Source: Strix aluco
Taxonomy: Eukaryota > Chordata > Aves > Strigiformes > Strigidae
NCBI RefSeq assembly: GCF_031877795.1
Contig: NC_133932.1
Span: 40,500,180-40,564,179, forward strand
DNA: 64,000 nucleotides
Direction of reading: 5' to 3'
The notes below the pieces were generated by a model. The model made no database searches, was not told where the DNA came from, and worked only from the letters and a program-made list of their open reading frames with translations. Below are positions 38,101 through 53,902 of this stretch, one piece after another (within the stretch, counting starts at the first letter, position 1; every line of letters begins with the position of its first letter). Made by a program: the position numbers and the translations under genes.

Positions 38101-41100
38101 CTGCTTCTAGTACTCTGGATGATGTTTTGCTTTACTGTTTAACCTCTGAAGATAGAGGTATTGTAGAGTAAAATGTTAAAGTGGAAATAAGGACGTTTTA
38201 AACTTTCATTCTTCGCTGTGGGTTTTTGCCTCTGGCATCTGTTCAAACTGACCCTTAAATCAGTGGTGTTACCTGATTCTGGAGCATTCTATTCAACAAC
38301 CAAACAGCTAAGCTGATGCTTAGATTCACTTATGTGAAGAGTGGTGGAGACACTATTAAGTTAACTCAAGTCAGTAAAAATGTTTTTTGGATTAATATAA
38401 CACTGACCAATACTAATATTTCTGAAGTGGATAATCTGAAGCTAGTTGTGAAAATGAGAACTGATTTTGAAGAAAGGGATGATCCAGTTTGCGTTACTAT
38501 TATCACTTTAGAGTAGAGTGCTCAACTTCTGTGAAAGTGGCCCTCAGTGGGTGCCTGCTTATTGCCATAACCTCTAAAAAGCTTAGTTATCCCTCTTACT
38601 GCCTGTGAGTGTGTGTGAGGTTCTTGCTGGCCATAAGCTGAGGAGAAACTTTTGTAGGCTGTATTGGGGTAGAAGAGAAGATAGGTGACATAGTTATCTC
38701 ACTGCCCTTCCTCTGGCCCTCTCAAGTACCTAAACACTTATTTATTTTATTTTCTTTAGCAAGTATGTCAAGTGATATGAATCCCTGTATAGAGTTCCTC
38801 ATAAACCAGATACAGGCAACAAGAACTAAAATGGATTGAAATGCATAGGAAGTTCTTGCAAGTTATGGGTATGGTTGATAGGTATTTCTCCTTGCTCTTC
38901 TATGTCTGTCTCATGGCCTTTCTCTCCCACTGTAGTTATGATTTGTTTTAAAGGGTTTTGTGCTATCTGGATTAGATATTCCCTATGTGAAATAATTCTT
39001 TCTCATTGAAGGATTGGGTTGTCTAATGCTGCTGTTAATCTGTTACTTGTAGAAACATCCCTACACTGAAATGTCTCCACCTAGATTACATTTCTGCAAA
39101 GAGTTTGCAGCTCCATTGTTCATTGGGCTAAGCTCTTCAGCTTGCATCTACTTTGGAAATCTCATGATTATTTGAACTCTTCCTTTGTTACTAAGCCCCT
39201 GCAGTGGGACAAGGACTCCTTGGTATATGCACAGCTACAGATGTACAGAGATGGTTCAGGCTTCTTGGAAAAGCAGGGTAAAGAGGGTATTGCTGCCAGA
39301 AGTTGTGGGAAGGACAGAGCAGGGCTAGTGGTTGGTGAAGAGATGGGTGACATGGGGTGCTGCCTCCTGCTACAGAAGGATGGGAATCGCAGGAGAGGCA
39401 GCAGCTGCCTTGTGCTTCCCAGGTCCAGCCAGCCACCAGCCCTCAGGTTCAGCAGGGCTCCTCGTGATTTAAGAGACAGCATGTTCTCCCTGTGTCTCAA
39501 GCTGGGCCTGCTGTCCTGCAAATGCTGAAGCTGGCATGTGGTCTGATCTTGGCTCTCTGCCTAGCACTAGGTTATCACAGCACTCTTTGATTTCTTCCAC
39601 TGCTTACAGCTGATAAGTCTCTAAAAGCTCATAAATGTGAATCCTTTTATCTTTGTTCTCCATCCTATCTGTACAGTGTCTTGACAGAGTGCAGCTGAAG
39701 GGCCATAAAACTTGAGGATGTAACTCAACAACAGTTGAGTTACTGAACACAGAGTAAGAACAGTATTGAGCTATTTATATTGTAAAGCTCCAATGCAAAA
39801 AAACATTTTTTTTTAAAAAACTGACAAACTGTCAGCATTTAGTGTAATAATATTATAAATTTTTGTGGGTGATGGCTTTAGCTGTGTCTTGATCAATATA
39901 TTATGCATTTTATAAGTGTGCTTTTCCTCTTCAGTCAGCAGTTATCTTTCACACCGAGCCAGGATTATAAAACCCCCTTGGTAAATGTCATCAGTCCAAA
40001 GAAGGAAAGAGGAAAACTCCCTCCCTTTGAACTTTCAAATTCATATAACGGATAAAGGCTGGTCACAAGGGAAAGGGAGAAAGGGAAATTCTGGGGGACT
40101 TTCCTAGGAAGCAGAAGGGAAACTATTTCAGGCTCAAGAGACTGCTTTGAGCTGATGGGATAGTCAATAAAATTTCTTTATTACTTTTGTTCAACGTCTT
40201 GTCTAGGAGGAAATATAACACACTAGTGCTGGAGAATTTCCATTCTCCAAAATTCCTTTTCAGTACTGTGAGAGTAGGGAAAATCCTGGCCTGCAGATAC
40301 TTATTTTTGCTGGCAACTGTTGCCAGCAACAGGCTCAGGAACTACCAGTTGCTTTTCTAGATTGTGATTCCTCTCTCCTCTTAGCTATTTTTAATTTGCA
40401 TATTGTAGAAACCACCTGTCTTCAAGACAAGGTGATGTTTAGTGATACATATGCACAATTTCACTAAGACACAATAGTCAGTTTACTTTTTCTCTATCAG
40501 GCCTGTTACCAGACAATACCTCTCCTCCCTAACTTGTAACCCTACAATCAGCTGGATCTGTATTTCCTGACTGATGAGAAAAGGAAGAAAGTTGGACGAA
40601 GGGTGAAGTTCAGAAAATATTTATTATTGTCCTCTAGGAAAGTGTTAAGTATTCATCAACAAAGTGGTGAGCTTCACATGTGAATGAGGCTAATTAGTAG
40701 CCAACACTGTTGTAGTTTCTGCATTGGACATGAGAACACTGGGAATGGCAGGTCTGAAAATGGAAGCTCAGGATGCCAGGGTGGAAGGAGAAAAAGAAAC
40801 TGAGCTTAACTAAAGTTGGAGTAACTTGTCTTGGCTCTTCCCCAGGGAATGATGTTAACTTATGACTGAATTGACTGAGTGCCATGCTGGGCACCTTGTG
40901 GAGGGTTTGTACACCTAGATGGCAAACTCCATGGCAACGACTCCTCTGAGTGAGAGGAACCACTTGAATCACATTCTGGGCTTTTCTACTAAGCTACAAA
41001 ATGCAGTTGTCTGAACATGCTTATAAGTAACTCTTCATTATAAAGTCTTTATAGTCCTGGAACAAATCCTGGGGCCAGTCAATGGTATTAATTAACTCAC

Positions 41101-44100
41101 TGATGTCAGAGCTATTGAACCGAAAGGAGCTGGTCTCTCTAGGAGCATTGCTGTGTTAAAGCAAAAGTGAAGTGTCTGGGTTTTATTTGTGGTTTGTTTT
41201 CCTTTAATTGTTGCAAAAAGACCTGCAGCTGCAGTTCATGAGAACTTTTTGAGGAGGGAGGAACTGTTTAAAGAACAAGTTTCCCTGAGAGTAATTCACA
41301 GCACGTAACCAGTACCACCTGTGTCCTAACAAAGTATCTCTATTTCTGCGTGATCTGGTGGCACCTTTTCTTAAGTGAGGAAAAACAGGTAAGTGCAGTG
41401 AATGTAAATAACTAAGAAAAGGAAGAGCTATTCCCTTCTCCAGAAGCCGGTGTTGGCCTTCTCCATAGTTTTACCCAGTGAAGAGCACAAAATACTCATG
41501 GAATACTCTGGACTAGTAAAAGGATTAAGTCCAAGTGGTTCAAGGACTCTTAAACCAGTGACAAAAATAAGGCTGACAGTTGCCAAATATTGCAGGCTTA
41601 AACTCACCCCCTCCTCCCAATGGAATTAAGTTCACAGCCCCTGCTTTTTGAAAATATTTACAAAGCTGAAGCCTATGCAGTCTTTTAAACCTAGCTGCTC
41701 TAGTATCAGAGCAGAAAGTTTCTAGTTATATGGCTGTTACAACCATGAGAATGTTAATGTCCATCAGAGATGGACACAAATAAGATCCTAAATGGGGGCC
41801 CCTAAAAATGCCTGTAAGCACTTGATGCTAAGATGTAAATAATTGTTTTAAGTGGAGAACAGTCATACACAGAGTTAATGGGATGTACATACAATACACA
41901 ACATAGAGTTGTTGAGGGACTGTAGACTATTGGCTTGATAGCTTGGTAGATGTATTTATTGTCTGAAGGACATATCTTGAACAATCGATTTGTTTAAGTA
42001 GGAGAAAAAGAGTGGGGATCATAAGAGTTTCCTGCAGGCCCTCTACTCTGGAATGCTTCTCAATCTTCTTAAAGCTTTCAGATTTTGTTGTTAATGCTTG
42101 GTTCTGGTGTAGTTCAGACAAATAATTTTATAATCTGAAGCACCCATCTCTCAAGCATTGTAAGCACAATTAGATCTTGTCTCATTCTTGTCCCACTAGC
42201 AGAAGTGCTTTTTCTGTTATCAGTGCAATACTATTCCATTTTTTTTTTACCCCCATCTGTAATCATGACCATACAGGGAGGTGCTATCTTCTTTTCAGAG
42301 TAGCAAGCTTGGGGTTTGGAAGAAAAAAAAATAAGTAACTCCTTTCTTTCAAAGCACTCTGAAAGACCACTTGTGTTTGCTTCCTATAGATGTGTTTCTA
42401 TTCTGAACTGTGGCACAGGAAAAGGTGGCATCCTCCCCGTTACCCTTTTCTGACAACAGTACCTTATTCTTCCTATGGCTATGTGGGTGTATGATTAATT
42501 TTTGTATGTTGCTTGCTCTCTCCTTTAGGTATATGTGGGGAACCTCCTGCAAGTTGTTTCATTATCATTCGCTGTGCCTGTGTATTGGTAGGGGGAGGTG
42601 TGTGTGTGTTTGTTTCCCTTTTTCTGTGGTGGTTCAGTGTCTTGACTTTCTTGTTGGAAACTGTAGGGCTTCAGCAGTGTTTCTTGTGAATGATTTTTAG
42701 ATGAGGGCTGTACTTGGCTGAAGTGCTGCTCTTCCAGAATTGGAAGATGACTCAGCTTGCTCTGTGGTATGCTTTTTTTAAAAAAAATCCAAACCCACCT
42801 CCTCCCATTCCTTCTTTCCCCTTTCCCCCAGTGAACTACTTTGCAGTAGAAGGGTCTCTTCCCCTGGAAGTAAGCAGAGGAACAGTGTAAGATGGAAGCC
42901 CCAATTTCTTTTGTCTGTCACATTTCTTACTCCAATGTCTTTTTGCAACTTCATTTTCCTGTTGCAAATTAGCACTGGCAGTCTTGCAAGCCCTCATCTT
43001 CACAGGGCACAACTGATCTATTTTTTTCCTCCTTTTTTTCTCCTTTAATACTCTGCTTCATAGCAGTCTGGTTCCTGGCTTGTGCATTAACATGTTTTGA
43101 ACTGATAATGAGTTAAATTCATATACTTCTCAACAGTGACTCTAACAGCTCTATTGCAGCTGAGGTAGTGAGAAAACAAGCTTAAGTTTTTGGACCTAAA
43201 CTCTGGATCCAGTTTTTGTTTTGAAGCAACTTCTGATGTGCTTTGGGGCAGTAATGTTGCCCCAGACAGGTTTGGAGCTGTTAGAGGCAAAAGCCAGCAG
43301 AAACCACTGTCCCAAGCTAGGAAAATCTGGAGAAACCACTTCTCAACTGTTGGGCTAGACCACATGGTTTGTCTTCTCCCCTGTAGCACAGAGGTGACTG
43401 TAGTGCCAGAGATGGTGGGGTGATTTAGCCATGCAATGTGGTGATGGAGTTGAGGCAATGCAACCGAACAAATAACTCCAGGACCATGAGAGATGTAGCT
43501 AAGGATGACCTGGGCTAGTCTGCAGTGGCAACCCAATGCTAGGAAAGGCATGAGGTGGAGCTATAGGAGGTGATTCTGAAAAGCAGGTACATTTAACTTA
43601 TGTACCCCTCACACCTCTGATCCTTAAAGTTAGCAAATACTAATTGCTACTGTGACTTGGGCAATGTTTGTGTCCCTGCTCTGGCTTTGCTCCGAATTAG
43701 CTCATGTAGGCAGTAACTTTGCTTTGTGCAGGACTACGTGAATTGTGGATGCTGGGGGAATAAAAGCACAATGTAAGCCTGGAAAGTATCTGAGACACCC
43801 GTTATGTCCCTCAATAGTGTTTCCTGTTGTTATTGCTGGAGATGAAGAACTAGGTTAGACTTGTTTGATCTAGTGGGGCACTTCTTATTTGGGCAAGAGC
43901 TGCAGAGTGTAACTCTCATGTTTGTCTTAAACGCAAGGAAAGAAGTAACTAGGACAGAGCAACTAGGAAGTCTAGCTGGTGTTACTACAACAGCAAAACA
44001 AGTGATATTAAAAAGGATGCTTGAAGAACAGAGTTAACAGCAGTCAAGTTGGAAATGCTTTGTATTGGATGTTTTATTCCCTAGTAGAATGGCTGTGTTG

Positions 44101-47100
44101 AGGGAGGACAAACTGTTGTTCCATAACTGCTGGAAGAAAACTGCCCAAAAGTGGATCAGGTAAATGAATTCTGGCATAGCTTCTCTGATGTCTCCTGCTG
44201 TTAATGGTTTTGCTCTCTAACACAAATTATCTGGACTCTTACAAAAGCTGACTTTACAGAGCTGTCTTGGTTTTGTCTTTTCTCTTGCCTTGAGAACAGT
44301 GCTAACAGTATCTCCTCTGGGTGTGTTTGGGTTTTTTTGTTTGTGGTTTTTTGGGGTTTTTTTCTGCTTATTTTTGAAAGACTTGTGAAAGGGCTACAAG
44401 AGATGTTGAGGAGAAGAGGGAGGAATTAGGCAGGTGCTTTGCTTGATCTCACAAGCCTTACTTTGCTTAAGAAACCATGTTGTGAACTGTTAATTGCATC
44501 TTCATGCAATTGGCTGATACTGATCTTTCTGGATTGTGAGATAACAGAAAATATAAGCCAGTCTTTGAACTTAAATAAAGATGACAACCCAATATGCAAA
44601 TTACTTATAGCTCTCAAGAACTATGTGGGTGATATAAGTCCTAAAAGTTGCTGGTTTCCAAGTGGTCTTTAGTTTGCTTTTCTAAGGTGATATAGTTCAG
44701 TGATTGTTTCATTTCCTCAAAGGGAGCTTACTTCAGTTGTAGCCATGTAACACTTTCACCAGTTACTACGTTTAATACCACAGAACGTAACACTTGTCAT
44801 TTGAAGTAAGACATAGCCGAAAGTAAGCTGGAGAATTAATATCTGAAAGCAACCAGATGGTGTCAAAGTTATGAATGCTACAGAGATGTCTGGTGTTGTA
44901 ATAGCATCTGATGGTCACTTGGTAGCTGACAATAGGATCATCTTGAGGGTTGTGGTGGAAGTCACTTTAGATATGGCCCTGGGCCCAAAGTACCATAGCA
45001 ATGAGTCCGCTGGATCAACTTTGTACAACTCTTCTATAAAGGTAACTTGACAGCTAGGTAGACGGGCTACACCTATGCTAGGATAGCAGTGCATGGGTAG
45101 CTGTTGTCATCTCTTTTCTGTAATCAACAGTCCACAACCAACAGTTCTTGGTGTCAGCAATGCTGAATGGAACTTTTATATGTTTATGCTGTTTCAAGCT
45201 TGTTGGTAAGTAATGACTTAAAAAGAAAGAGGAGCAGCTTGTGCAAAACCACAAGCTTTCATACTGTGAAAGATCAGCCTGACCTCTCTGTGGTTCTACA
45301 CTTTCAATATAGGAAACCCCCTGTGAAAGTTTAGGTAAACTTAGTTTTACAGTATATTTTCAACTAGAACTAAACAGGAAGTTGAAGGTGTGAAATGCAC
45401 ATCCCAAATAAGGCTTGGAAATTCAGCAGTGCATTGCACTGACCTACAGTTTGATCTCTAGGTCTCACCTTTCCCCATTGAAGAGGTAAGATTTGTGAAT
45501 GGATTAGGTTTTCAGCCTCAGGAATGATAGGTACAGTCAAACATCTTTACGATCAATGAACTGATCAAAAGCAAAATCATCTGAAGTTTTGTAGGGACTT
45601 AGTCCTGCATGATGGCACTCTCACTGAGCCCCTGGTTCTGCAAATAGCAGTCTCCTTCAGGCCGAGGAGGCAGCTGCCTTAGGGTACTGGTCTGCAAGGA
45701 GCAGCTAGAGTCTGAGGAAGCAGCAGCCACCAAGGTGGAAGGATTGGCAGCTGCTGTTTGGGGAGAGGGTCGTAGAAGATGGAGATGGCTTCTCTGCAAT
45801 CTTAGTTTACCCCTTCCCATCCTTTCCTCCTCCCCTTCACTCTGTAGTGGCAGGGGTGACTAAGCCCTTTCCTTTCCAAAACAGCAATATTTTGCTTCAC
45901 TAGTGTTGTTAAGTCTTTACAGTGTTCTAGCTGAAGCACCTTTTGTGTGACATCTCCCTACTCCCACCACACACACACTTATTTCCCTTGAATGCCTGAT
46001 TTTTCCCTTTCATTGACTAAGACCTGTGAAATACTTTCTGATGGCATCTCACACCAGGGTTTTTTTCCCTAGGATGATCCAGGCCCAGTAGGTGCTTCTG
46101 CAAGGGCTGCACAGGCTGCAGCTCCACTGGTTGTGATCTAGTCGCTCTGGGTAGCTGAAGGAGCTAGTTCTGTTTATACAGTGTCATAGCAAAGATACGA
46201 GCTCTTCTGCAGAGTAGCAGGTGCCAGTGGCATATCTGTTTTGGCACCTTTCAAGCTCTTGGCTGGAGTTGTGCACAAGTGATGAAGCTTTGCATCACCT
46301 AGATAATAACTGTTCTTTGGAAATCCAGGAATATATGGGTTGGAGTATTACAGTAATTAGGTCGGTGCCACTGATTTTGGAAATGCTATTAAATACGTGT
46401 GTCGTACAGCAGCAAACAGTTAGTTGGGCAGATGATGTGCCTTGGAGTATAAAGGGCACAAAGATGTGCTGTATTGTTCCAGCAATATCAAAAATCAAGA
46501 TGTGCGTGAGTGGAAGTCTCTGATAATATCAACTCACAATTTTGTATCCTTGGGTATCTTCTCAAAGAATGTCAGAGAACCAATGTAATTTGGGAGGCCA
46601 CCCATAACTGAGCAGATGATTATGACTATGCAGTTGTAGGGCCAGATTTCTCAAATGTTTCTCTGTCCATGTATCCTACAGCCATGACATAAATATTGGG
46701 CATCTTAGTTGTGATAATTCTTAAAAACTGTTTACTCTTAAGCTCTTCTGATAGTCTCTGCTTTAGTGATCTCTTAAGGTGCATATTTAACTAAATCAGA
46801 GACCAGATTTTAGCTTTCTATCATATACACATCCTGACAAGTGTAAACACCAGTGAATAATCCTGCTTTTTGTAAGTGAGATCAAGATATATAAAATACC
46901 AGCTGAAGGGATTGTAAGTGTTTCTGTATATGTGAGAGAGATTTTTTGTCTTTGGGTTTCTCTAAAAATTCCTGATACACTTTTTTTTAAAAAAGACTAC
47001 TTTCCTTTATTCTGTTCTTGCAGAAGATCCATTTAAAATCATAGGCCAAATACTTTAAAGTAGTATTTATCCATGTGCAGAATATAGAGACAGGACCATA

Positions 47101-50100
47101 CCTGGCTAGGTTCTCTGACACCTTGTAGTATGCTGTGGATATTTTGTTAGGATTGAAGTGTTGTCCAGTCTTGCATGTTTCAAAATACTTAAGAGTGTTT
47201 TTGCAATACACTCAAGCCCTCCTAAAACATAGTATTATTCAATGCGCAGCTGTTACTGCTAGAGTAAATGATTCATTTTTCTGCTTTGCCATCAGATTCT
47301 AGGGAAGTAGACTCTTATAATGAGATGTCTAACAAAGCTGTAACCAGGAGGAATTTTGTCACTCTAATATGCCACTTGCTTTTAGTCTTGACAGATGTAG
47401 CAACTGAGAGAGTCTTCCTACTGCTGTTGGGAAGAGATATGCTCCCTGAGCCACCCTGGTTTTCTGCAGCTGGGCTGCCTGAATCCACATCCTCTCTTGC
47501 TACTAATATGTCATGAAAACCCATCTTTTGGAGGTGGACAAAGCCCAAGTTCTAAGTGTTTGTGGTAACATATGACAAGACTTTGGGCCTCAGAAATTAC
47601 TAAGCTTGGAGTCAAAACTATACAGAAACTTTGATTTGAAAGGGCAGGATTCCTTCTCCCATTTCTATTTGCTTACTATTAAAAAGAGCTGATGCATTCA
47701 GTGAGAACACAAATTGATTGGTCTTTGATGGGAATGTGGGGATTACTACTGCTTACCCAAATTGCATCTTGTAATTTCAGGGGGAGAAGTGAGGACAAGA
47801 GTGTTTAATAGGCCTTGTATGCAGTAGATTGCAGAGCCTAACTCTCGCAGGAAAAGGGATGTGATTCCTCAGATAGGAAAGTACAATGTGCTAATTGATT
47901 CGATATGGCATTGTACTTAGTATACTGGCAGCTGCCAAACATCTTGAGGACTCATTGTCATGCAGGCAAACAAAATATTTTGTCTGGATCTTTAGAGCAA
48001 TATTAAACGGCATTAAACGTTACAGCTGCCCTTTTTGTAGGCACACATGTCTGTTCTTTTTGAGACTGTGCAGTGGACCAAGCTCTTTTTTTTTTTTCCT
48101 CCCCTTGCTAACATGTTTGTGGAGCGTTAACTAGCAATTATTAGGTGTGATTGATACTGCGCATTAACTGATAACTGTTAAACAAAGGAGAAGCTTATGG
48201 CTTGAACACAAGGGATAGAAATTATAGGTAGAAAGCATTCAAACTATGTAAACTTTAAATGGCCTAGTTTTGAAGTGCTTCCTCTGAACACTCATGGAAA
48301 TATCTAGATGCTGATCTCATGCCTGCATTCCAAAGCCTTTACATCTCTGTCCTGCTACCAGATGGGATTTGAAGAGCCTAATTATTTATGTATCTTACAG
48401 TGTCTCAGATTTTGAGGACCTCAAAGATGACCTTGGCACTTCTAAGACTGTTTATTTAGAGGACTGAACTAAGAGTGCTACGTGTTGGTCTTTCATAATC
48501 CTTCATTCAAGCTGTAAATAGTCATTTGAGAAATGAAGTTGAAGTGACAGCTGGAGAAGGACAGTGAAGTCCTTAGAGGATCTCTGCAGTGGAACACAGG
48601 TTTTAGGAACTGAAGCAAACCTATTTCTAAGCAGTTGTTCAGGGGAGGCAAAATGTCTGAGGATTAGCTTTGCAGCCCCCCAAGCTCTGGAGCCACTCGA
48701 GATGGAAATATTTGGCCTGGCCTAAACAGAGTAAGTCACAGGGTATCTCTGATGTACACCTTGCTGGTAGTGAGCTGATTGTGGTCTTAGCCATGACTTG
48801 TCTTACCTCAGCTATGCCCTATTTCTTCTAGCTACTCCACCCCAAAATCTCCTGTACCATGGGCTACAAATGCAAGGAGGTTTGGAGCTGAAGTAGCATT
48901 TTTACACTCCCTGGAGATGACCCTTGACACAAGGACTATTTCTGGATAGAAACTTTTTTATGCCTCTCTCAACACAGAAGAAAAGTAAGGGAAAAGAGGA
49001 ACCAAGATGACAGAACTGAATTTTAATCATGGCTATCAACTTATCCTTCTCTTCCTTCTTCTGAGGTATGGAACAGATCTGTAATTGGTGTGAAGTAGGG
49101 ATACACTGCCAATCATGTCAAGCCAGGAGAGTTGCACTGACTTAGATCTGCTTGTGCATGTCACTTTGCATCTGAATCAAGATGCTGGACTTCTGGATAA
49201 TGCTTACATAGCTGAAGACACCTGTAAATTAATATAGTGGCTTCATACCATGAGCAGCATGAAACTTGCAGCTACAGTGAGGTACTCAAAGGGTGAAATT
49301 AATTGTGTGGACAATAATCTTTGTGTACAAAAGTTCCCCATGAGGAAATTCAAAGATCCCCCAGGCAGACCTGCCATATAACCCTGCTAGCTCTTTAATT
49401 GGATATTTTGCTTTTGGTTTGAGAGTGTTAAGGCTTCATCCAGACTGTAGTTGCAGCCACATCCCGGTGCCATAAAAGGAGTCTGTGCTCAGCAATGTGC
49501 TGCTGCTCTCTTTGGCCTTAATGCACAGTAACTGTGGGCCCAAGAAGAGTTTATGGAGTTAGGTTTCCCCAGAGTGTACTTACTGGCTGGATGTCAATGC
49601 TCTAGTACAAATGAACACACTCTTTTCCACTTCATGCCTCTGTGAGGAGCAAAGAAATGGGAGGGGAGGTAGTAAAATGAGTATTATACTACAGGAACTT
49701 ACATGAGTTTTAGTCACAGATGAAATGCTGACCCCTGACTCTAGCTTGGCACAGCTATTTCTCAGCCTGTCTTGCAGAGGAGACCTTTCCAGGGAAACCT
49801 TTTAGCCTCAAAATTTTAAAATCTTTGTTCTCTCTCTCTCTCCCAGTAGAGGACTTGAAAAATATGAGATGCAGTGTAACACAGGTACCTCAGAGAGCTC
49901 TCATTCCCATCATCTCAACTGCATGTTGTTGCAATCTTTCTTGCTAGGAAAGATTCCTTCCTCATCTCAAAAAAAAAAAAAAAAATCACTCTGTAAAAGA
50001 ATATAAATTTTGTTATAGGAGACAGTAGAAGCTCTAATAGCTTCTACTCTATAGATCCTAACACAAAGGTGCCTCAAATTCATACATGGTCACATGTTGT

Positions 50101-53100
50101 TTTCAAAAATCTCTTGGAAATATAACTCCAATATAGTTGCTGCAGGATGTGCAGATGTCTGAGCCAGCTTTTAAGCCACACTTTGCTAACAGATGAGCAG
50201 TGTGTGGTGGTGCAGGAATCGGAGTAGACAGCAGTTAGAGTGTGGTTAGCCTGTGCCAAACATTGCACTGCCCTGGGCAGCTGGCTGCAGCACTGCTCAC
50301 TAGCTGTAATTCTGCCAGCTGCAAGGAAATCTTAGCTTGCAGCGTGAGTAGTTGGAAGCATTGCTATGGGTGATTGAGGAGTGCATGGGAGTAAATTAAC
50401 TGTGGAATGGCCCTTGCTGAACATGCTGTAGAGCTGGAAATGTGGTGACACTCCCTGTTGTCATCTCCTCTCACCTTGGGTTTCACAAATTCTTCCGGGC
50501 ATCTTTTTTTTTTTCTTCTTTGGAAGTCCTAAATATGTATTTCTGGTGTGTGTGTGTGGGGAAACATGGCTATTGGGCAGGTTCCTTCATCATAGCTATT
50601 TAAGAGATATGTCCCATGGACACTAAAGTGCATTTGGGTAAGAGGAAATTGTCACCTTTCAGGAAGTAAGAGTTCAGGGTAACTGTAAGATACAGTTACT
50701 GCAAGATAAGTGTGTTTTGGGTGCAGTTCAGCATTGTTTGCACTGTTTGCAGTAATGAGGAAGGAATAGACAATGCCAGCTCCTCCAAAGCTGGGTAGCT
50801 GGAACACGTTGAGTCTGCAGATGTACACGATAGTCAGTCTGCATGCATGCAAGGATGCAGAAGGAAAATGCAGCAATTCTCTATCGACCCTGTAAGACTA
50901 CTCTAAAAAGAACAATCAAGTTTAAGCTGGGCTGCCTCAGCAAGGGAAATTTAGAGAGTTCTGGATGTTCTTCCCTTTCCTGATGTCAAAATAATCCTCT
51001 TTTCAGAAATGATGGCAAGGATCTGCTTGGCTTTAGCTCACATAGCTGTCAGCATAGTTAGAGAGCTGACCTTGCTCTGGCAAGACTACTGAGAAAGGAG
51101 CTGAAAGCAAGTTTGCTTTTACAGAAACCTTCTGGTTCAGAACTTAAACACATGGCAATGTAGAACACAGAGAAACTTGGATGTTAGGAAATGACATCTG
51201 GGAAGCCAGAGGTGAAGAGATTATACTTCAAATGCACTTAGTTGAGAAATACATTGGGACTCTATGACTAACTAACTTTTATGAATAAACTGAAGGGAAA
51301 AAAAAAATCAAGTAAATAGCAGTTTCGTTCATCTCATTGTGCCTAGTTTTTCCAGCATCCTTGAAGGAAATTGTAAGTGAAGTAATATAATACAGAAAAC
51401 TGCACAATAATATACACACAAGGAGGCATGAGAGGATGAAACCTGGATACAAAACTAAGTTGTAGAAGTAATTTTAAAAATTAAAAAAACCCTGGTGTTC
51501 TCTGGATGAATAATTTGCCCGTTTTCTCCATCTTCCCCACTCTTCATTAAAGTTACACTCTGCAACTATACCAAGCAGAAGCTAAATTACACCAGTCACC
51601 AGCACTCTTTTATAGAACAAAAGTGAGTTTGGAGTGAAACTTTGGTAAACTGCAGTAACTGAAAATAAAAACTTGAAATGAATCCTTGGAAATGACAGTG
51701 AGTCTTGTGGTTTCATCCACTGCAGGTATTCTCTCTCAGGATGCTACTGAGTGCTCTTACTGTTACACTGCCTTAATGCCTGCTGCTCAGTAGGTGGGCT
51801 GGATGCCTGGGTGGGTTGAATAATTCTGCTTTCCAGGGGTAGATTGCTATATTCATGTAGGTTTTGCTGTTAGGTCTTGATACCTTTGTAGATCTGTGAA
51901 AATGACATTTTACTATTCTTGAAGTCTTGCTTGCACATTGTCCTCTCTGCTAACAGAGCAAGTCTCTCACTGAAAGAGCACAGTTGAGCCACCTCCACTT
52001 ACACTAGGAGTAAAGGGTCCAGAGGATGTGGTAAAGCAAATCATATTTGGGCAACATTTGTTGGAGTTTAAGCACAAGGCTGAAAACATGGGTTCAAGGC
52101 ATTCCCTCCCACACATACCTGTAAGGAGATGGATGCTCTGAGGTAGTGGTTGAACTGTAGTATCTGTTGCCAAAGGTGCTGTTATGTTGTAACTAGAAAA
52201 GCTGTAGTGAATTGAGCTTTTCTGCTGTGCATGAGGGAATTTTTTTTTCTGTGGTTGCTTTAAAAGCAAAACCAAAAAGTGGTAACCCACAGATGAGGGA
52301 TTAAAAAAAGACAGCTTTAAGACAGTTGCCTCTGAGCTGTTAGGAAATCTTAAGTGAAGTTAGAGTGCAATCACATCCCTTGTAAGAAGTTACATGCACA
52401 AACTCAAAGCAAGTCTTCCATGACTGGAAATTGTTTAGCTTGGAGTCCTTGAGCTAGCTATGTGTATGTATTGTTCTTAAACCATTTGTGCTGGGGAGGC
52501 AGTTGTTTTGAGCAATCTGCATTCCTAGGGACTGATCGGCACATGGAAATCTCTGCATTTTAAGACTTGTACAAATATTCTAGCCCTTCTAGAATAGATT
52601 ACATTTTCTCCAATTTGTGATTTTTCTTTTTTAACTTTCTTTACCCCTCCTCCCTTACTCAGCAGGCATCTTGAAACAGATAATGACTAAGGGATACACA
52701 CTTTCTTCCTTTAGTCTTATTGGACACCTCCTTGAAGATGATGTCCTAGCACCAGCAATTTATTTTATTCTGTCACAGATGACTTTAGCAATTAGCATAG
52801 GGAAGGACTGATGGAAAAGTCTGGTGGTTGAAATTGGAGTTTAGAAAAAAGAAAATGCAGAGACGGTAGAGGCAAAGGCAGCTGAGAGAACAACCAAATC
52901 TCAAATTAGTTACAGCCATAAAATGGAGATTTCCTTTAGTGATGCTGAAGGTGGCTGTAGTTTAGTACTCCATGTGAGCAGGAAGGTAAGCATAAAGAGA
53001 AAAATACCCAAACAGAAAAGACAAAACCAAAAACCCCACCATCAAAACCAACCTCTCCAGCAATAAACCCAATTAAAAACCCAAGCCAATGTGAGTTCTG

Positions 53101-53902
53101 GTATGCCTCTGCTATACACCATAGGTGGTATGGATGTTCTGGGCCAGGGCTGAGCAGTCGCAGGTGCCCACACAGCCTTTTGCCACGCTGATCTGAGCTT
53201 GTGTCCCAGGACAGGAGCAGTAGAGCACTGGGAAGTGTGGTGGGGAGCTGCAATTAGTAACTCCCCATCAACACAGGGAATTCATGCTAGTGCCACGCTA
53301 CATGGAGACAGCACACTTCTCCAGACCCTGTTAGCACAGACACCTCCACATCATGCCTTGTGGTGCAGTTAAGATGTGCCTGAAGGTGTTGAGGTGCCAT
53401 TCTAAGACATATGGGCAGATGTGAACTGAAATCAATGACTGGAAGCCTCTGAGGCTCAGGATGCTTTGAAAAATCTGACTGCAGGTATATTTGCAGTGTA
53501 TATACATCCCCCCCCATGCCTCTGAAAATTGTCAGTGTTCAGTGAGATATTTCACTGAGTATATATTCACATTCAGTGTGTGTGCCTGTGTATACTTAAT
53601 GGACTGTGGCAGAAAAGTATCTCATTGTTCAGAGGATATTTTTTCCTCTCCTCCCCTCCTTTCTCTCACCTGTTGAAGCAAATCTCTGTCCATTGACATG
53701 TGCCTGCAGGGTACTCTCGCCTGGACTGGACTGCCACCTTCTGTGTATGTTTAGGAATGCTCAGCTTCCATAGGGGCAGTTGGCTCTATAGGGTCCTCAT
53801 CCTGAGTGGGAGGGAAGGCTGTAACACAGTTCAGAAAAGGAATGTAACTAGGAGTGTGAGAGACCAACTAGCTCAACTTTTTCAATATTCTTTAGTGCTA
53901 AT
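32150..53902. other. Long noncoding stretch, no gene recognised
   Basis: About 21.7 kb with no exon I can assign. The longer open frames (39142-39528, 43087-43551 minus, 46221-46523) have no family resemblance and no supporting splice pattern. Clear CR1 copies are absent, in contrast to the sequence after 53.9 kb. The segment 33990-34450 is AT-rich and free of obvious repeats, and might be conserved noncoding DNA. It could equally be intergenic DNA or a large intron. Confidence 0.4.
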